From assembly GCA_024102635.1 (NCBI GenBank), contig JAGFJO010000154.1, positions 1-64,000 on the forward strand: a DNA stretch of 64,000 nt, written 5' to 3'. The stretch comes from Deltaproteobacteria bacterium. Lineage in GTDB: Bacteria; Bdellovibrionota_C; UBA2361; JAGFJO01. The notes under the pieces were generated by a model, which saw only the letters and a program-made list of their open reading frames with translations, made no database searches and was not told the DNA's origin. Of this stretch, positions 42,887-52,079 are shown piece by piece (the stretch's first letter is position 1; each line of letters opens with the position of its first letter). Position numbers and translations under genes: made by a program.

Positions 42887-44169
42887 AGCTCTTTTAACGC
42901 TTGAGCCGCATCTCTTATAGCGGAGTGAATCTGCAAGAGCTCTTCTTCGGTAGTACAGTATGGAGGCACACAATACACCGTATTTCCAAGGGGCCGCAAA
43001 AGCACCCCGCGCGAGAGGAAGAAGCGGTAAAGCTTATCTCTTAGCGAGCTGTAATATGAACCGCTCTCTCCTTTCTGCAAAAGTTCGCAGGCAAATATCG
43101 TTCCGAGAACACGGGCGTCCGTAAAATCCGGCGCCTCCGCAAGCTCGTCCCGCAGCCTATTCTGAGTCTCTGCGATTCGGACTATGGACTTTTTTGTCTC
43201 TTCAAGCTCTAAAAGCTCAAGACTTGCAAGCGCAGCGGCGCAGGCCAAAGGATTTGCCGTGTAAGAGTGCCCATGCACAAGCATCCTTGCGCGCTCGTCC
43301 GACAGAAAGCAGCCGAATATCTCTTCCGTGCAGCTGGTCGCTCCGAGGGGCAGCGTCCCGCCGGAAATTCCCTTTGAAAGGGTGATGATATCCGGAGACT
43401 CCTTTAGGTACTCGCATGCAAAGAGTTTTCCGGTCCGGCCAAAGCCTGTAAAGACCTCGTCTGCTATCGTGAATACAGCATGCTTTCTGCAGATAGAGAG
43501 AAGCGTATTCAGCAGATCCGCACTATAGAACTTCATTCCGCCTGCACCTTGCACCAGCGGCTCAAAGATAAAAGCTGCGACATCTCCCTGGCATAAGGCT
43601 TCCTCTAGCGCCTCAGCAGACTCCTCGCCGCTTGAATTCGATGGAGCGGGAAGAAATCTGGTTTCCAATAACATCTCCTCATAGGGACGAAAGAATCCCC
43701 CGCGCGCGCTAAGCGACATCGCCCCGAAAGTATCGCCGTGATAAGAGTTGGAGAATGCGACTACTTTGCGCGCAGCGCGGCCTCGATTTAGGCAGGCCTG
43801 CACAGCCATCTTTACAGCGACCTCAACAGCGGTCGAGCCGTTATCCGAGAAGAATATTTTTGCCTGATTGCCGGGCAGCCGATGCAATAGCTTTTCCGCA
43901 AGCTCCACCGCTGGGCGATGGGTAAATCCGGCGAAGATTACATGGTGCAGCTCCAATAGCTGCTGATTTAGGCGGGCAGTGATGTGAGGATGAGCATGGC
44001 CGTGCAGATTAACCCACCATGATGAAATCCCATCAATTAGAGAGCTGCCGTCCTCAAGATAGATCTTACTCCCCTCACCGCGAACAACTGCAAGAGGCTC
44101 CTGTTCCAGAGCATGCTGGGTATATGGGTGCCAGACGTACTGCTGGTCTAACTGACTAATTTTGGGCAC
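42883..44169 (-). CDS. bioA: Adenosylmethionine-8-amino-7-oxononanoate aminotransferase
   Basis: Third-from-last step of biotin synthesis: transfers an amino group to KAPA to give DAPA. The 428-residue PLP enzyme has HPYTQHALEQ and DGISSWWVNLHGHAHP near the start, FSDNGSTAVEVAVKMA, NSYHGDTFGAMS, ADEVFTGFGRTGKLF and the PLP lysine in LSKGISGGTLPLGAT. HGHSYTANPLACAAAL is also typical. The amino donor (SAM or lysine) cannot be told by eye. The start is a GTG at 44169 with a weak ribosome site. bioF and bioD lie 8 kb away on the same strand and bioB is not in the window. Confidence 0.94.
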   Translation of the reverse strand: MPKISQLDQQYVWHPYTQHALEQEPLAVVRGEGSKIYLEDGSSLIDGISSWWVNLHGHAHPHITARLNQQLLELHHVIFAGFTHRPAVELAEKLLHRLPGNQAKIFFSDNGSTAVEVAVKMAVQACLNRGRAARKVVAFSNSYHGDTFGAMSLSARGGFFRPYEEMLLETRFLPAPSNSSGEESAEALEEALCQGDVAAFIFEPLVQGAGGMKFYSADLLNTLLSICRKHAVFTIADEVFTGFGRTGKLFACEYLKESPDIITLSKGISGGTLPLGATSCTEEIFGCFLSDERARMLVHGHSYTANPLACAAALASLELLELEETKKSIVRIAETQNRLRDELAEAPDFTDARVLGTIFACELLQKGESGSYYSSLRDKLYRFFLSRGVLLRPLGNTVYCVPPYCTTEEELLQIHSAIRDAAQALKEL

Positions 44170-44339
44170 CAGAGAGATCTACCATAAGTCTGTATTAACA
44201 CCAATTACAGGGGCCGAATCGCCCCTCCCACCCGCCTAATCCATCAATTTCTCCGCCTTATTATTCTGATCCGGTGTGTTAGTGGCCTTGTACTTGGGCC
44301 GCTCCTGGTGAATATTAGAGGAGGACTACAGTATGTTTT

Positions 44340-45674
44340 ATGAAATCGACCACCGGCTTACTTTGCCCACCGGCAGCTCTATCAATTTTCTTCCTTACTT
44401 TAGCCTCTATTCTTGCTCCCGTGAGCGGGTTGTGCGCCGAAGAACCGCCTCCTTCTCTCTCTCTCTCCGAGGCATACCAGCTAGCGCTTGAACAGAGTGA
44501 AGCATTGGCCCGCAATGAAGAGGCAGTGCGAAGAGCCGAAGGGATCTATAAGCAGACGGTAAGCACCCTCTATCCGCAGATCTCCGGCATCGCCCGGGAA
44601 CGCCTTAATGATGAACGTAAATTTTCTACCTCAGCCAACCTGGATGACAACGACGACAATAATCGCGGCGGGTCACGCCAGGAGACCGATCGCTTTGAAA
44701 CGGGGCTCCGTGTTACACAGCTCATTTTCAACGGCTTCCGCAATTGGTACCTCAGCGAGGCTGCCCAAAGCGATATACGGGCGCAGCAGTACATAACAGA
44801 GAGGCAAAAGCAGCTTCTGTACGGCGATGTCGCAGAACTTTTTAATCAGACGCTGCTTTATGAGGCTGATATCAAGGTGCTCAAAGGAACCGAAGAGGTA
44901 CTTAAGAAAAGACTCGGTGAGCTGAGCGGGTGGCTGGAGCTGGGCAAATCAAAAGAGAGCGAGGTGCTGGAAGCAAAATCCGATCTCATCTCCGTGCAAG
45001 CACAGGTAGAACAGTCGGCATACTTTCTCGCAGCGACTAAGGAGCTGCTGGCATTTCTTACCGGCAGGCCCGCGGCGGAGATGAATTTGGCGCCCGATGC
45101 ACCGGTTTTTTTGCTAGCGCCTATCGATAGCTATATCGCTTCCGCAGAGGACCGCCCCGATATCAGGGCCGCAAAAACAAGAGTGGAAGCTGAAGAGAAG
45201 CGCCTCAAGGCCGCTTACCGAGACCGTTGGCCGCGGCTCGATTTTGAAGGAAACGGCTATGCCTATCAGAGCAGCGACCAGCAGGGCGACTGGGATGTGA
45301 ATATACTTCTATCTGTGCCGATCTTCACTGGCGGCAGGCTCGCCGGACAAGAGCAAGAGGCTATCGCTCTCCTCAATAGTCAGAAGTTATCGCTGCAAGA
45401 GCTTGAGCGCCTAAAGAATCGTGACATACGGGTTGCGTATGTGAATGTTAAAGGCGCGGTTGCGGAGCTGGAGAGACTTAGAGCCCTAATAACTGCTGCC
45501 CAAAAGAGCTTGGCCGCACAAAGGCGTGACTATGAGCTAGGGATTGTGAATAACCTTGACGTACTACGGGCAATTCAGGGCCTTCAGAATGCCGAGCGGC
45601 GGTACATCGCCACTGACTTTCAACATAGAACTAATATCGCCCACCTTAAAGTCGCCGCCGGAGACCTGCAGTAA
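44340..45674 (+). CDS. TolC-like outer membrane efflux protein
   Basis: A 444-residue outer-membrane channel protein. A signal peptide (LCPPAALSIFFLTLASILAPVSGLCA) is followed by the two-fold repeated OEP pattern: LSEAYQLALEQSEAL and, in the second half, EEKRLKAAYRDRWPRLDFEGN, with long coiled-coil helices (about 170-220 and 360-410). This is the exit duct of tripartite exporters. Oddly, AGGAGG sits 15 bases before this ATG but at an ideal 8 bases before an out-of-frame ATG at 44333. A (TC)7 tract (44454-44467) encodes Ser-Leu-Ser-Leu at the start of the mature protein. The next gene begins at the last base of its stop codon. Confidence 0.92.
   Translation: MKSTTGLLCPPAALSIFFLTLASILAPVSGLCAEEPPPSLSLSEAYQLALEQSEALARNEEAVRRAEGIYKQTVSTLYPQISGIARERLNDERKFSTSANLDDNDDNNRGGSRQETDRFETGLRVTQLIFNGFRNWYLSEAAQSDIRAQQYITERQKQLLYGDVAELFNQTLLYEADIKVLKGTEEVLKKRLGELSGWLELGKSKESEVLEAKSDLISVQAQVEQSAYFLAATKELLAFLTGRPAAEMNLAPDAPVFLLAPIDSYIASAEDRPDIRAAKTRVEAEEKRLKAAYRDRWPRLDFEGNGYAYQSSDQQGDWDVNILLSVPIFTGGRLAGQEQEAIALLNSQKLSLQELERLKNRDIRVAYVNVKGAVAELERLRALITAAQKSLAAQRRDYELGIVNNLDVLRAIQGLQNAERRYIATDFQHRTNIAHLKVAAGDLQ
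44454..44467 (+). repeat. (TC)7 dinucleotide tract inside the TolC-like gene
   Basis: Seven TC units lie 38 codons into the coding region, just after the signal peptide. Gain or loss of one unit would shift the frame and remove the protein. Adding one unit would join the out-of-frame ATG at 44333, which has the better ribosome spacing, to the mature frame. Such tracts mediate phase variation in other bacteria. This one is short, so slippage would be rare. Confidence 0.45.
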
Positions 45675-48600
45675 TGACCCTAGCCGATCTCTCAATCAAA
45701 CGGCCGGTTTTTGCCTGGATGATTATGGCGGCCCTTATTGTCTTTGGCGCCATCAGCTTTATGCGGCTCGGCGTAAGCCAGATGCCGGACGTAGACTTTC
45801 CGGTGCTGTCGGTCGAAGTCAGCTGGCCGGGGGCCGCCCCGGAGGTAATGGAGTCGGAGATCGCCGATCAGATTGAACAGGCGGTGGTGGCGGTGGAAGG
45901 GATCCGCGAGATGACCTCCAGTATCCGGCAGGGAAGTGTCAATGTCTCTCTTGAATTCGACCTTGACCGCGATATAGATGCCGCTCTGCAAGAGGTTCAA
46001 TCTGCCATAAGCCGAGTACGCTTGCCGCTTGAAGTCGACTTTCCGTCAGTAAGAAAGAGCAACCCTGAGGACCAGCCGATTATCTGGCTCGGAGTATCCG
46101 GAGAACGCCCGCTTCGAGATCTGATTGATTATGTCGATAGGCAGCTAAAAGACCAGTTTCAGATTATCCCCGGCGTCGGACAGATATTTTTAGGCGGCTT
46201 CACAGAGAGAAATCTCAGAGTATGGGTGGACAACGCCAAGCTAAAGCGCCATGAACTTACCATTCTCGATGTACGCGATGCGCTGCAACGCGGCCACCTT
46301 GAAGAGGCCGCCGGACGGATAGAGAACGAGGCGCAGGAGCTTAACCTCCGTATGATGGGCGAAGGTATGACTCCCGAAGCAGTCGGAGAGATTCTTATAA
46401 CCCAGCGCGGCGGGCGCCCGATATTTCAGAGCCAGATACGCATAAAGGATGTCGCCCGCGTCGAAGATGCACTCAATGATGTGAGGAGGATCTCACGAAT
46501 TAATGGGATACCAGGAATAGGGATCGGAATAAGAAAGCAGCGCGGAGCCAATGCGGTTGCCGTAGGGGAGGCTGTCAAGGCGAGAATGGCCGAGCTTATT
46601 CCTACTCTTCCCCCTGATATCAAGATGGGGATTAATTTTGACAGCACAGTTTTCATCGAAGAGGCGATTGAAGAGACTGAGTTTACCCTTCTTCTCTCGG
46701 CACTGGTAACCGGCATAGTGTGCTGGTTCTTTCTAGGATCGATTACGCCCACCTTCAACATACTTCTCTCCATTCCTACCTCAATTGTCGGGAGCTTTGC
46801 CGTTATCTATTTCATGGGGTTTACATTAAACCTCTTCACTATTCTGGGCCTTACGCTGGCGATCGGAATCGTCGTCGATGACGCTATTATGGTGCTTGAA
46901 AACATCTACCGCCACCGAGATCTAGGAAAGCAGCGTATTCGTGCTGCAAGAGAGGGAGCGAACGAAATTACATTTGCCGCGGTTGCCGCCACAGTAGCGG
47001 TGGTAGCCATATTTCTTCCGGTTGCCTTTATGGAGGGAATAATCGGAAAGTTCTTCTTTCAATTCGGAATTACCATTACGGCAGCGGTGCTGCTCTCTCT
47101 CTTAGAAGCCGTAACCCTTATTCCTATGCGCTGCGCGGCCTTTATGGAGCCGCCCGGAAAATCGAATTTTTTTCAGCGTTTTGTGAACCGCTGCTTTGCA
47201 AGGCTCGGTAATGTCTACCGGCTTCTTCTAAGGGTGGTGTTAAAAGCGAGGATTCTTACACTTCTTGTCGCCACAGTTCTTTTTGCACTCTCGCTTACCC
47301 TCTCCTCCAAGCTAAGAAAGGAGTTCATACCGCCGGAGGATCAAAGCGTCTTTATGATGCGCTTTCAGACCCCCGTCGGATCCTCCCTTGAGTTCACAAG
47401 CCGCACCCTTGACCAGGCTGAGAACATAATTAAGCAGCAACCTTTCATTAAGCGCTATTTTGCTGCAGTGGGTGGTTTTGGCGGCGGCGAAGTAAACACT
47501 GGGATTATATTCGTTACCCTTGTTCCTCCGGACGAGCGCAAGATGAATCAATCGGAAGTAATGACCTTTTTCAGAAACGAACTGGGCAAAATCCCGAACC
47601 TTAAAGTTTTTGTGCAAGATCTCTCTCAGCGCGGCTTTACGGCAAGGCGCGGATTTCCGGTCGAGCTGAACATTCGCGGCTCGAACTGGGATGTGTTGCG
47701 CGACAACGCAGACAAGATCATTTCGAAGCTTGAGAAGACCGGACTTGTTGTCGATCTCGACACCGACTATAGGCTGGGCCAGCCGGAGGTGCGCGTATGG
47801 CCCCTTCGTGACAAGGCAGCAGCGCGAGGTGTGCCTATTGAATCGATCTCAGGCACCGTAGCGGCTGCTATAGGCGGCATCCGGCAAGGAAAGTTCACAA
47901 GCGACGGCAGGCGCTATGATATGAGAATCCGCCTTGAAGGAGAGGAGAGATCGAAGCCGGAAGATATCTTACGCCTTAGTGTACGAAATATACATGGCGA
48001 ACTTATCCCTTTAACGGAAGTCGTCCGCATCGAAGAGGTCCCGACTCTGCAAACCATTACCCGGCGGAACCGTGAGCGCTCAATTTCGATTACCGCAAAC
48101 GTTGCTCCGGGAGCATCACAGGCTCAGGCGCTCGAAACTGCGCAGAAGATTGCGCGAAAGATACTTCCCGAAGGGTACCGCTCCTACCTGGCGGGAAGCG
48201 CGACCACCTTTATTGAATCATTTGAAAGCCTGATCTTCGTGCTGTGGCTCGGGGTGGTTGTGGCCTATATGGTGCTGGCCTCGCAGTTTAATAGCTTCCT
48301 TCACCCCATAACTGTTCTCTTGGCGCTTCCTTTTAGTGTCACCGGAGCTTTTTTGGCGCTCTACCTTTTGGATCAATCGATAAACCTTTACAGCATGATA
48401 GGAATTGTTCTTCTCATGGGTATCGTAAAGAAGAACTCCATTCTGCTGGTCGAGTTTACCAATCATAAGAGGTACGATGATGGGCTTCCGGTAAAAGAAG
48501 CGATCCTGGAGGCCGGCCCTATCCGCCTGCGCCCGATTCTAATGACTTCGGCGGCAACCATCGCAGCGGCAATCCCTCCAGCTCTCGCTCTTGGTCCCGG

Positions 48601-48733
48601 AGCCGAGAGCCGTATTCCTATGGCGATAACAGTGGTAGGCGGGGTGCTTGTTTCAACTATGTTTACGCTTTTTGTTGTACCGTGCGCCTACAGCCTTCTA
48701 AGCGCCTTTGAGAGAAAGCCTAAAGAGGACTAA
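45674..48733 (+). CDS. RND family efflux transporter (AcrB/HAE type)
   Basis: A 1019-residue inner-membrane proton antiporter with twelve spans and two large periplasmic loops. The signature opening is IKRPVFAWMIMAALIVFGAISF and the mid-protein TM4 region is LTLAIGIVVDDAIMVLENIYRH, with the proton-relay Asp pair. Further blocks are AVAATVAVVAIFLPVAFMEG, VVAYMVLASQFNSFLHPITVLLALPFSVTGAF and MGIVKKNSILLVEFTNH. The divergence from AcrB in the porter loops suggests a less-studied HAE subgroup. The usual periplasmic adaptor (HlyD/AcrA type) is missing from this two-gene operon; it must be encoded elsewhere or not be needed. Confidence 0.94.
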   Translation: MTLADLSIKRPVFAWMIMAALIVFGAISFMRLGVSQMPDVDFPVLSVEVSWPGAAPEVMESEIADQIEQAVVAVEGIREMTSSIRQGSVNVSLEFDLDRDIDAALQEVQSAISRVRLPLEVDFPSVRKSNPEDQPIIWLGVSGERPLRDLIDYVDRQLKDQFQIIPGVGQIFLGGFTERNLRVWVDNAKLKRHELTILDVRDALQRGHLEEAAGRIENEAQELNLRMMGEGMTPEAVGEILITQRGGRPIFQSQIRIKDVARVEDALNDVRRISRINGIPGIGIGIRKQRGANAVAVGEAVKARMAELIPTLPPDIKMGINFDSTVFIEEAIEETEFTLLLSALVTGIVCWFFLGSITPTFNILLSIPTSIVGSFAVIYFMGFTLNLFTILGLTLAIGIVVDDAIMVLENIYRHRDLGKQRIRAAREGANEITFAAVAATVAVVAIFLPVAFMEGIIGKFFFQFGITITAAVLLSLLEAVTLIPMRCAAFMEPPGKSNFFQRFVNRCFARLGNVYRLLLRVVLKARILTLLVATVLFALSLTLSSKLRKEFIPPEDQSVFMMRFQTPVGSSLEFTSRTLDQAENIIKQQPFIKRYFAAVGGFGGGEVNTGIIFVTLVPPDERKMNQSEVMTFFRNELGKIPNLKVFVQDLSQRGFTARRGFPVELNIRGSNWDVLRDNADKIISKLEKTGLVVDLDTDYRLGQPEVRVWPLRDKAAARGVPIESISGTVAAAIGGIRQGKFTSDGRRYDMRIRLEGEERSKPEDILRLSVRNIHGELIPLTEVVRIEEVPTLQTITRRNRERSISITANVAPGASQAQALETAQKIARKILPEGYRSYLAGSATTFIESFESLIFVLWLGVVVAYMVLASQFNSFLHPITVLLALPFSVTGAFLALYLLDQSINLYSMIGIVLLMGIVKKNSILLVEFTNHKRYDDGLPVKEAILEAGPIRLRPILMTSAATIAAAIPPALALGPGAESRIPMAITVVGGVLVSTMFTLFVVPCAYSLLSAFERKPKED

Positions 48734-48894
48734 CCTTCGGTGGTAGCGGCTTCGAGTGGCCTGCCCTGTGAATAGCCGATCCCTCCTGCGGTTTTAACAC
48801 AGTCACTGTCACCCTAAGAAAAAGGTATATCAGAGCCTCCTTTATGCTATCTTATGGCCCCGGCACAACGCGGCACTTTTAGAATGCACTTCAG

Positions 48895-50001
48895 ATGATC
48901 TCGAGAGAACTTAATACCGGCACCTCAACCGGCCGCGCCCTCGCGAGTGAAGCCACACCTTGGCATGAAATGCTGATTGCCGATTCCGCATCGGTCAGGC
49001 TTGTTGGGCAAACAAATCTTGCTGCTGTGTATTCGATAGGACAGCATAAGCAGCAAAATGATTCCATTGACCATTGCTATATTGAAGCAGCGAAAAAACT
49101 GCAAATTCGGCAAGCGGCTTTCGTTAACCAATCAAGCGGCGCCATCGTCCAGTGGGACTGCCAGAAGGATAGTCCGCAGTACAGGGTCCGCTGCGTGAAC
49201 CTGCGAGTCCCTGTCGGGGCACTCTCCAAAAACACCTTTGACGAGTTTCCCGATCGCTACCACTCTCCCGATAGCATTGTCAAATGGAAGGAACTTCCGG
49301 GCGCGGTGGTAGATGGGTACTCGGTCTCAATATACGAGGGAGTGAAGGTTGATTCTTCAATTAACGATCTCACGCAAAATGTCTGCCGTAAAATATCCGG
49401 CGACCTAAACCTAGCGGAAACGAATTACCGGCTGGCGCTCGCCGAGACAGTGAATTCGCTTAAGACCTCGTCCATACTCCGCTTTTGCGTTGCTTGTGTA
49501 AACGATAGAATTCTTTTTCGTCAGAGCGATGAAATTATCTGCTTTGAGGGCGAAGAGCGAAAGAGCGTTGCCAAACCCGGAGGACCCGGTCCGGGAAGAT
49601 GGGAGGGCGCTGATCATAACGGCAAGGGGGGAGTCTTTGTTGAGGACTCAGGACTCGAGCTGCAGCGCGCTCAGGTTGAACTTGTAATTCCGGTCACCTT
49701 GCGCGGAACATTTGCAGTGTCAAATAGCGGCGAGACGATTTTGCGGCTGGACCCGCCGCTCGCGCTTGAAGAGATTTTTCGTTACTGCCAGCTAAAAGGC
49801 CTCCCGCTGAAGCGGTTTAGAGCTGAGGTGAGAAGCGAGCTCGGAACCATCCTGCCGGAGCTTGCCGGCCTGGTTCCGAACCAAACAGCTCTAATTTGGA
49901 GCGACTGCTGGGGTAAAATGTTCAACCTGCCGTTAGCCAATCGGCTCTCAATTGAAAGTTCACTGGAAACGCTAAGAGGGCGAGATGTAATGACCCCATG
50001 A
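48895..50001 (+). CDS. Hypothetical protein (368 residues)
   Basis: Not recognised. It is a soluble protein with no signal peptide or span. A Gly/Pro-rich linker (KPGGPGPGRWEGADHNGKGG, about 225-245) separates an N-terminal region with several Cys from a C-terminal region of alternating strand-like segments (QVELVIPVTLRGTFAVSNSG). It has seven or more Cys, more than its neighbours. No good ribosome site precedes the ATG at 48895, so the start is uncertain. It follows the RND gene after 161 bases with no terminator seen. Confidence 0.6.
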   Translation: MISRELNTGTSTGRALASEATPWHEMLIADSASVRLVGQTNLAAVYSIGQHKQQNDSIDHCYIEAAKKLQIRQAAFVNQSSGAIVQWDCQKDSPQYRVRCVNLRVPVGALSKNTFDEFPDRYHSPDSIVKWKELPGAVVDGYSVSIYEGVKVDSSINDLTQNVCRKISGDLNLAETNYRLALAETVNSLKTSSILRFCVACVNDRILFRQSDEIICFEGEERKSVAKPGGPGPGRWEGADHNGKGGVFVEDSGLELQRAQVELVIPVTLRGTFAVSNSGETILRLDPPLALEEIFRYCQLKGLPLKRFRAEVRSELGTILPELAGLVPNQTALIWSDCWGKMFNLPLANRLSIESSLETLRGRDVMTP

Positions 50002-50084
50002 GCACCCTTGCCGGAAGATTGATCCCCGGTTTAGTCTTTACTTGTCTAAGCCAAATTTAGCGGTCCAATTCAGATTTTTAACTT

Positions 50085-50807
50085 ATGAATACCTCCGCAA
50101 TCAGATGTACCATATGGGCACTCATATTAATCTGTTCAGGTTGCGTTCATGTTCCCTCGCCCGAGGAACAATATGCAGAGATGGAGGCCAAGACCGGCCT
50201 TAAAGTTATTCGATTTGAAGGAGTGGATCGTCCTTATCTGGGAAAAACTCACCGCGGCTATGAGACTTTATTTCGCATTCAAGCCGGAAACGTTTGGGGC
50301 CGCTGGGCAGCTCGCGTTGCGATGGGCGAAGCGGGCCGTGAGCTAGGCGGAATCTGGAGCTTTCTTACAGGAAGCTATGAGCATGTCTCAAGCGTAACCG
50401 GCAGTCCTCTTGACAGGCTTCTTTCAGAGATAATCGGACAGCCGATAAGCATGCTCGTAGTGCTTGATCACAATAAGCCCGATATGCCGCGGCTTGACGT
50501 CTACAATATGTTTTCTACTATAAAACCTTACGATCCGCAGCCGGAGATTAAGTATATCGGCCTTCATGCCGGCACGATGTACAGCTCCGATAGAGCTTTT
50601 GCGGCAACGTTTCTCGCCGACAAGGAGTTTGTAGAACGTCTATCTAATTTCCGTTCGATGTACATTCGAGCCGACAAAGATGCTGTTAGCTTTCTCTTTG
50701 CGGCTTCAGAGAATGAGTATAGCGGCATGATCAATAACTTCGGCGGGTATCATAATTTCATAAACGCGATACTTGAGACGCTTGCGGATATCGCTGATGC
50801 CGGGTGA
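50085..50807 (+). CDS. Putative lipoprotein
   Basis: A 240-residue protein with a short signal peptide ending in a lipobox-like ICSGC (Cys near residue 20), so it is likely lipidated. The mature part begins VHVPSPEEQYAEMEAKTGLKV and then forms a soluble domain (VIRFEGVDRPYLGK, VLDHNKPDMPRLDVYNMF) with no recognised family. The -3 position of the lipobox is Cys rather than the usual Leu, which weakens the call. It lies 83 bases after the hypothetical gene on the same strand. The opposite-strand overlap is not credible. Confidence 0.6.
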   Translation: MNTSAIRCTIWALILICSGCVHVPSPEEQYAEMEAKTGLKVIRFEGVDRPYLGKTHRGYETLFRIQAGNVWGRWAARVAMGEAGRELGGIWSFLTGSYEHVSSVTGSPLDRLLSEIIGQPISMLVVLDHNKPDMPRLDVYNMFSTIKPYDPQPEIKYIGLHAGTMYSSDRAFAATFLADKEFVERLSNFRSMYIRADKDAVSFLFAASENEYSGMINNFGGYHNFINAILETLADIADAG

Positions 50808-50880
50808 TCTTTTCAAAGCCTCATTTGACGCAAGCAAAACCCATCGTTTATTCTGTGTATTCGCATTAGGAGGGCATCCC

Positions 50881-50970
50881 ATGAAAGCATTGGCCCCACC
50901 TAGCCGATTATCAGCGGCATTATTACACGCTGGCGGCACCCTCAACCGGGGGAAAATAGTAGAAATTTGA
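50881..50970 (+). CDS. 29-residue ORF with strong ribosome site
   Basis: AGGAGGG ends six bases before the ATG at 50881. The short product is Ala/Leu rich with basic residues (SRLSAALLHAGGTLNRGK) and ends at a TGA at 50968. It could be a leader peptide for the phosphodiesterase gene 108 bases downstream, a free microprotein, or chance. It has no run of regulatory codons that would mark amino-acid attenuation. Confidence 0.4.
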   Translation: MKALAPPSRLSAALLHAGGTLNRGKIVEI

Positions 50971-51078
50971 TAGACTTGAATGGGTGAATTTTAGCATCTT
51001 TTGGAGCCGATGTTATGCAACAACGGATTGCAGCCTCCATATAACCAACATGTAAATCCACAACGGCGGTAAAACTTC

Positions 51079-52038
51079 ATGCATATTGAACGCAGCAATA
51101 CATCCAACGCATCCATTCTTGAGCATCTCACGTGTAGGGACGGCAGACTACCGACTACACTTGACTATAAGCAGGTTGAGAAGTTCACGCTTGGGGAACG
51201 CATGGCTGGATCGTTTCCACTCGTAGTGCCCGACTCTTTCATGATTATCGCGCATAGAGGTGCCTCCGGATATTCGGCCGATCAAACAGCAGAATCGTTC
51301 TTACGCGCAAAAGCCTTAGGTGCTGGGCATGTTGAGATCGACGCACAAGTCGCGGCAGACGGAGTAGTGGTTCTTTGTCATGACGAGCATCTCAAGCATT
51401 ATGGATATGAAGGGGAGATAAAAGCGTTGTCCTATGAGGACGTGTTAAGCCGCTGTGACATGGGAGTATGGCGCGGTTTCGGCCGGCAAGAGCAAAACAT
51501 GCTGTGCCTTGAAGATCTATTTTTACGGCATGGACGGGACTTTGTTTTTCACATCGAACTCAAGTCTAACCAGCCTGAACTTCCTGAAGCGGTAATCGAT
51601 CTAGTGCGTAAACATGGGCTTCGGGATCAAGTGGTATTGACCTCACAATGGATAAATTTGTTGGACGCAGCAAGGAAGATCGATGAGAGTCTGCCGAGAG
51701 CATTTCTCTGCCGCTATTTAGACCAGGCCATGCTTGAACAAGCAAAAAATGTTGGCTGCAGTCAAGTATGTCCACGCGCCGATCTCCTAAGTCCGGAGAT
51801 TGTCGGTATAGTAAAAGACAATGGCATGGACGTGCGCGCGTGGGGAGTTTCTTGGCTATCGGATGATCCTGCAGTGACCCTTTGGCGAACCAGCAGAGTG
51901 ATCCAAAGCGGTTGCGTCGGGACGACAATTAACGAACCCGACTTTTTGATTCATGCTCGAGTCGCTGCTCGCCAGAAGCATGAAATTTGGCCGGTTACAT
52001 TGGATATGTATCCGAGCGGCAAAACTATGTCGGCATAA
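51079..52038 (+). CDS. Glycerophosphodiester phosphodiesterase family protein
   Basis: A TIM-barrel metal-dependent phosphodiesterase of 319 residues. The core is present: IIAHRGASG near residue 56 (catalytic H59), EIDAQVAADGVVVLCHDEHL (metal Glu/Asp and second catalytic His), IELKSN, and VRAWGVSW. The usual PENT after the first His is replaced by ADQT, so the metal-site Asn/Glu is changed and activity on normal substrates may differ. An in-frame ATG at 51202 with GGGG upstream would give a 278-residue protein; the 41 residues before it look coding but lack a ribosome site. No signal peptide, so a cytoplasmic lipid-turnover enzyme. Confidence 0.82.
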   Translation: MHIERSNTSNASILEHLTCRDGRLPTTLDYKQVEKFTLGERMAGSFPLVVPDSFMIIAHRGASGYSADQTAESFLRAKALGAGHVEIDAQVAADGVVVLCHDEHLKHYGYEGEIKALSYEDVLSRCDMGVWRGFGRQEQNMLCLEDLFLRHGRDFVFHIELKSNQPELPEAVIDLVRKHGLRDQVVLTSQWINLLDAARKIDESLPRAFLCRYLDQAMLEQAKNVGCSQVCPRADLLSPEIVGIVKDNGMDVRAWGVSWLSDDPAVTLWRTSRVIQSGCVGTTINEPDFLIHARVAARQKHEIWPVTLDMYPSGKTMSA

Positions 52039-52079
52039 TGCCGCAAAAAAAGCCTCCCTCATCGATTAAGAACCCGTTA

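Noticed and set aside
42887..42973. 29-codon N-terminal extension of the ketosynthase
   Set aside because: It lies inside the bioA coding sequence; the ATGA overlap at 42886-42883 is the natural start.
44333..44485. About 50-codon frame from the ATG at 44333
   Set aside because: It has the better ribosome spacing but no signal peptide or sensible composition and ends inside the TolC-like gene; kept only as part of the slippage observation.
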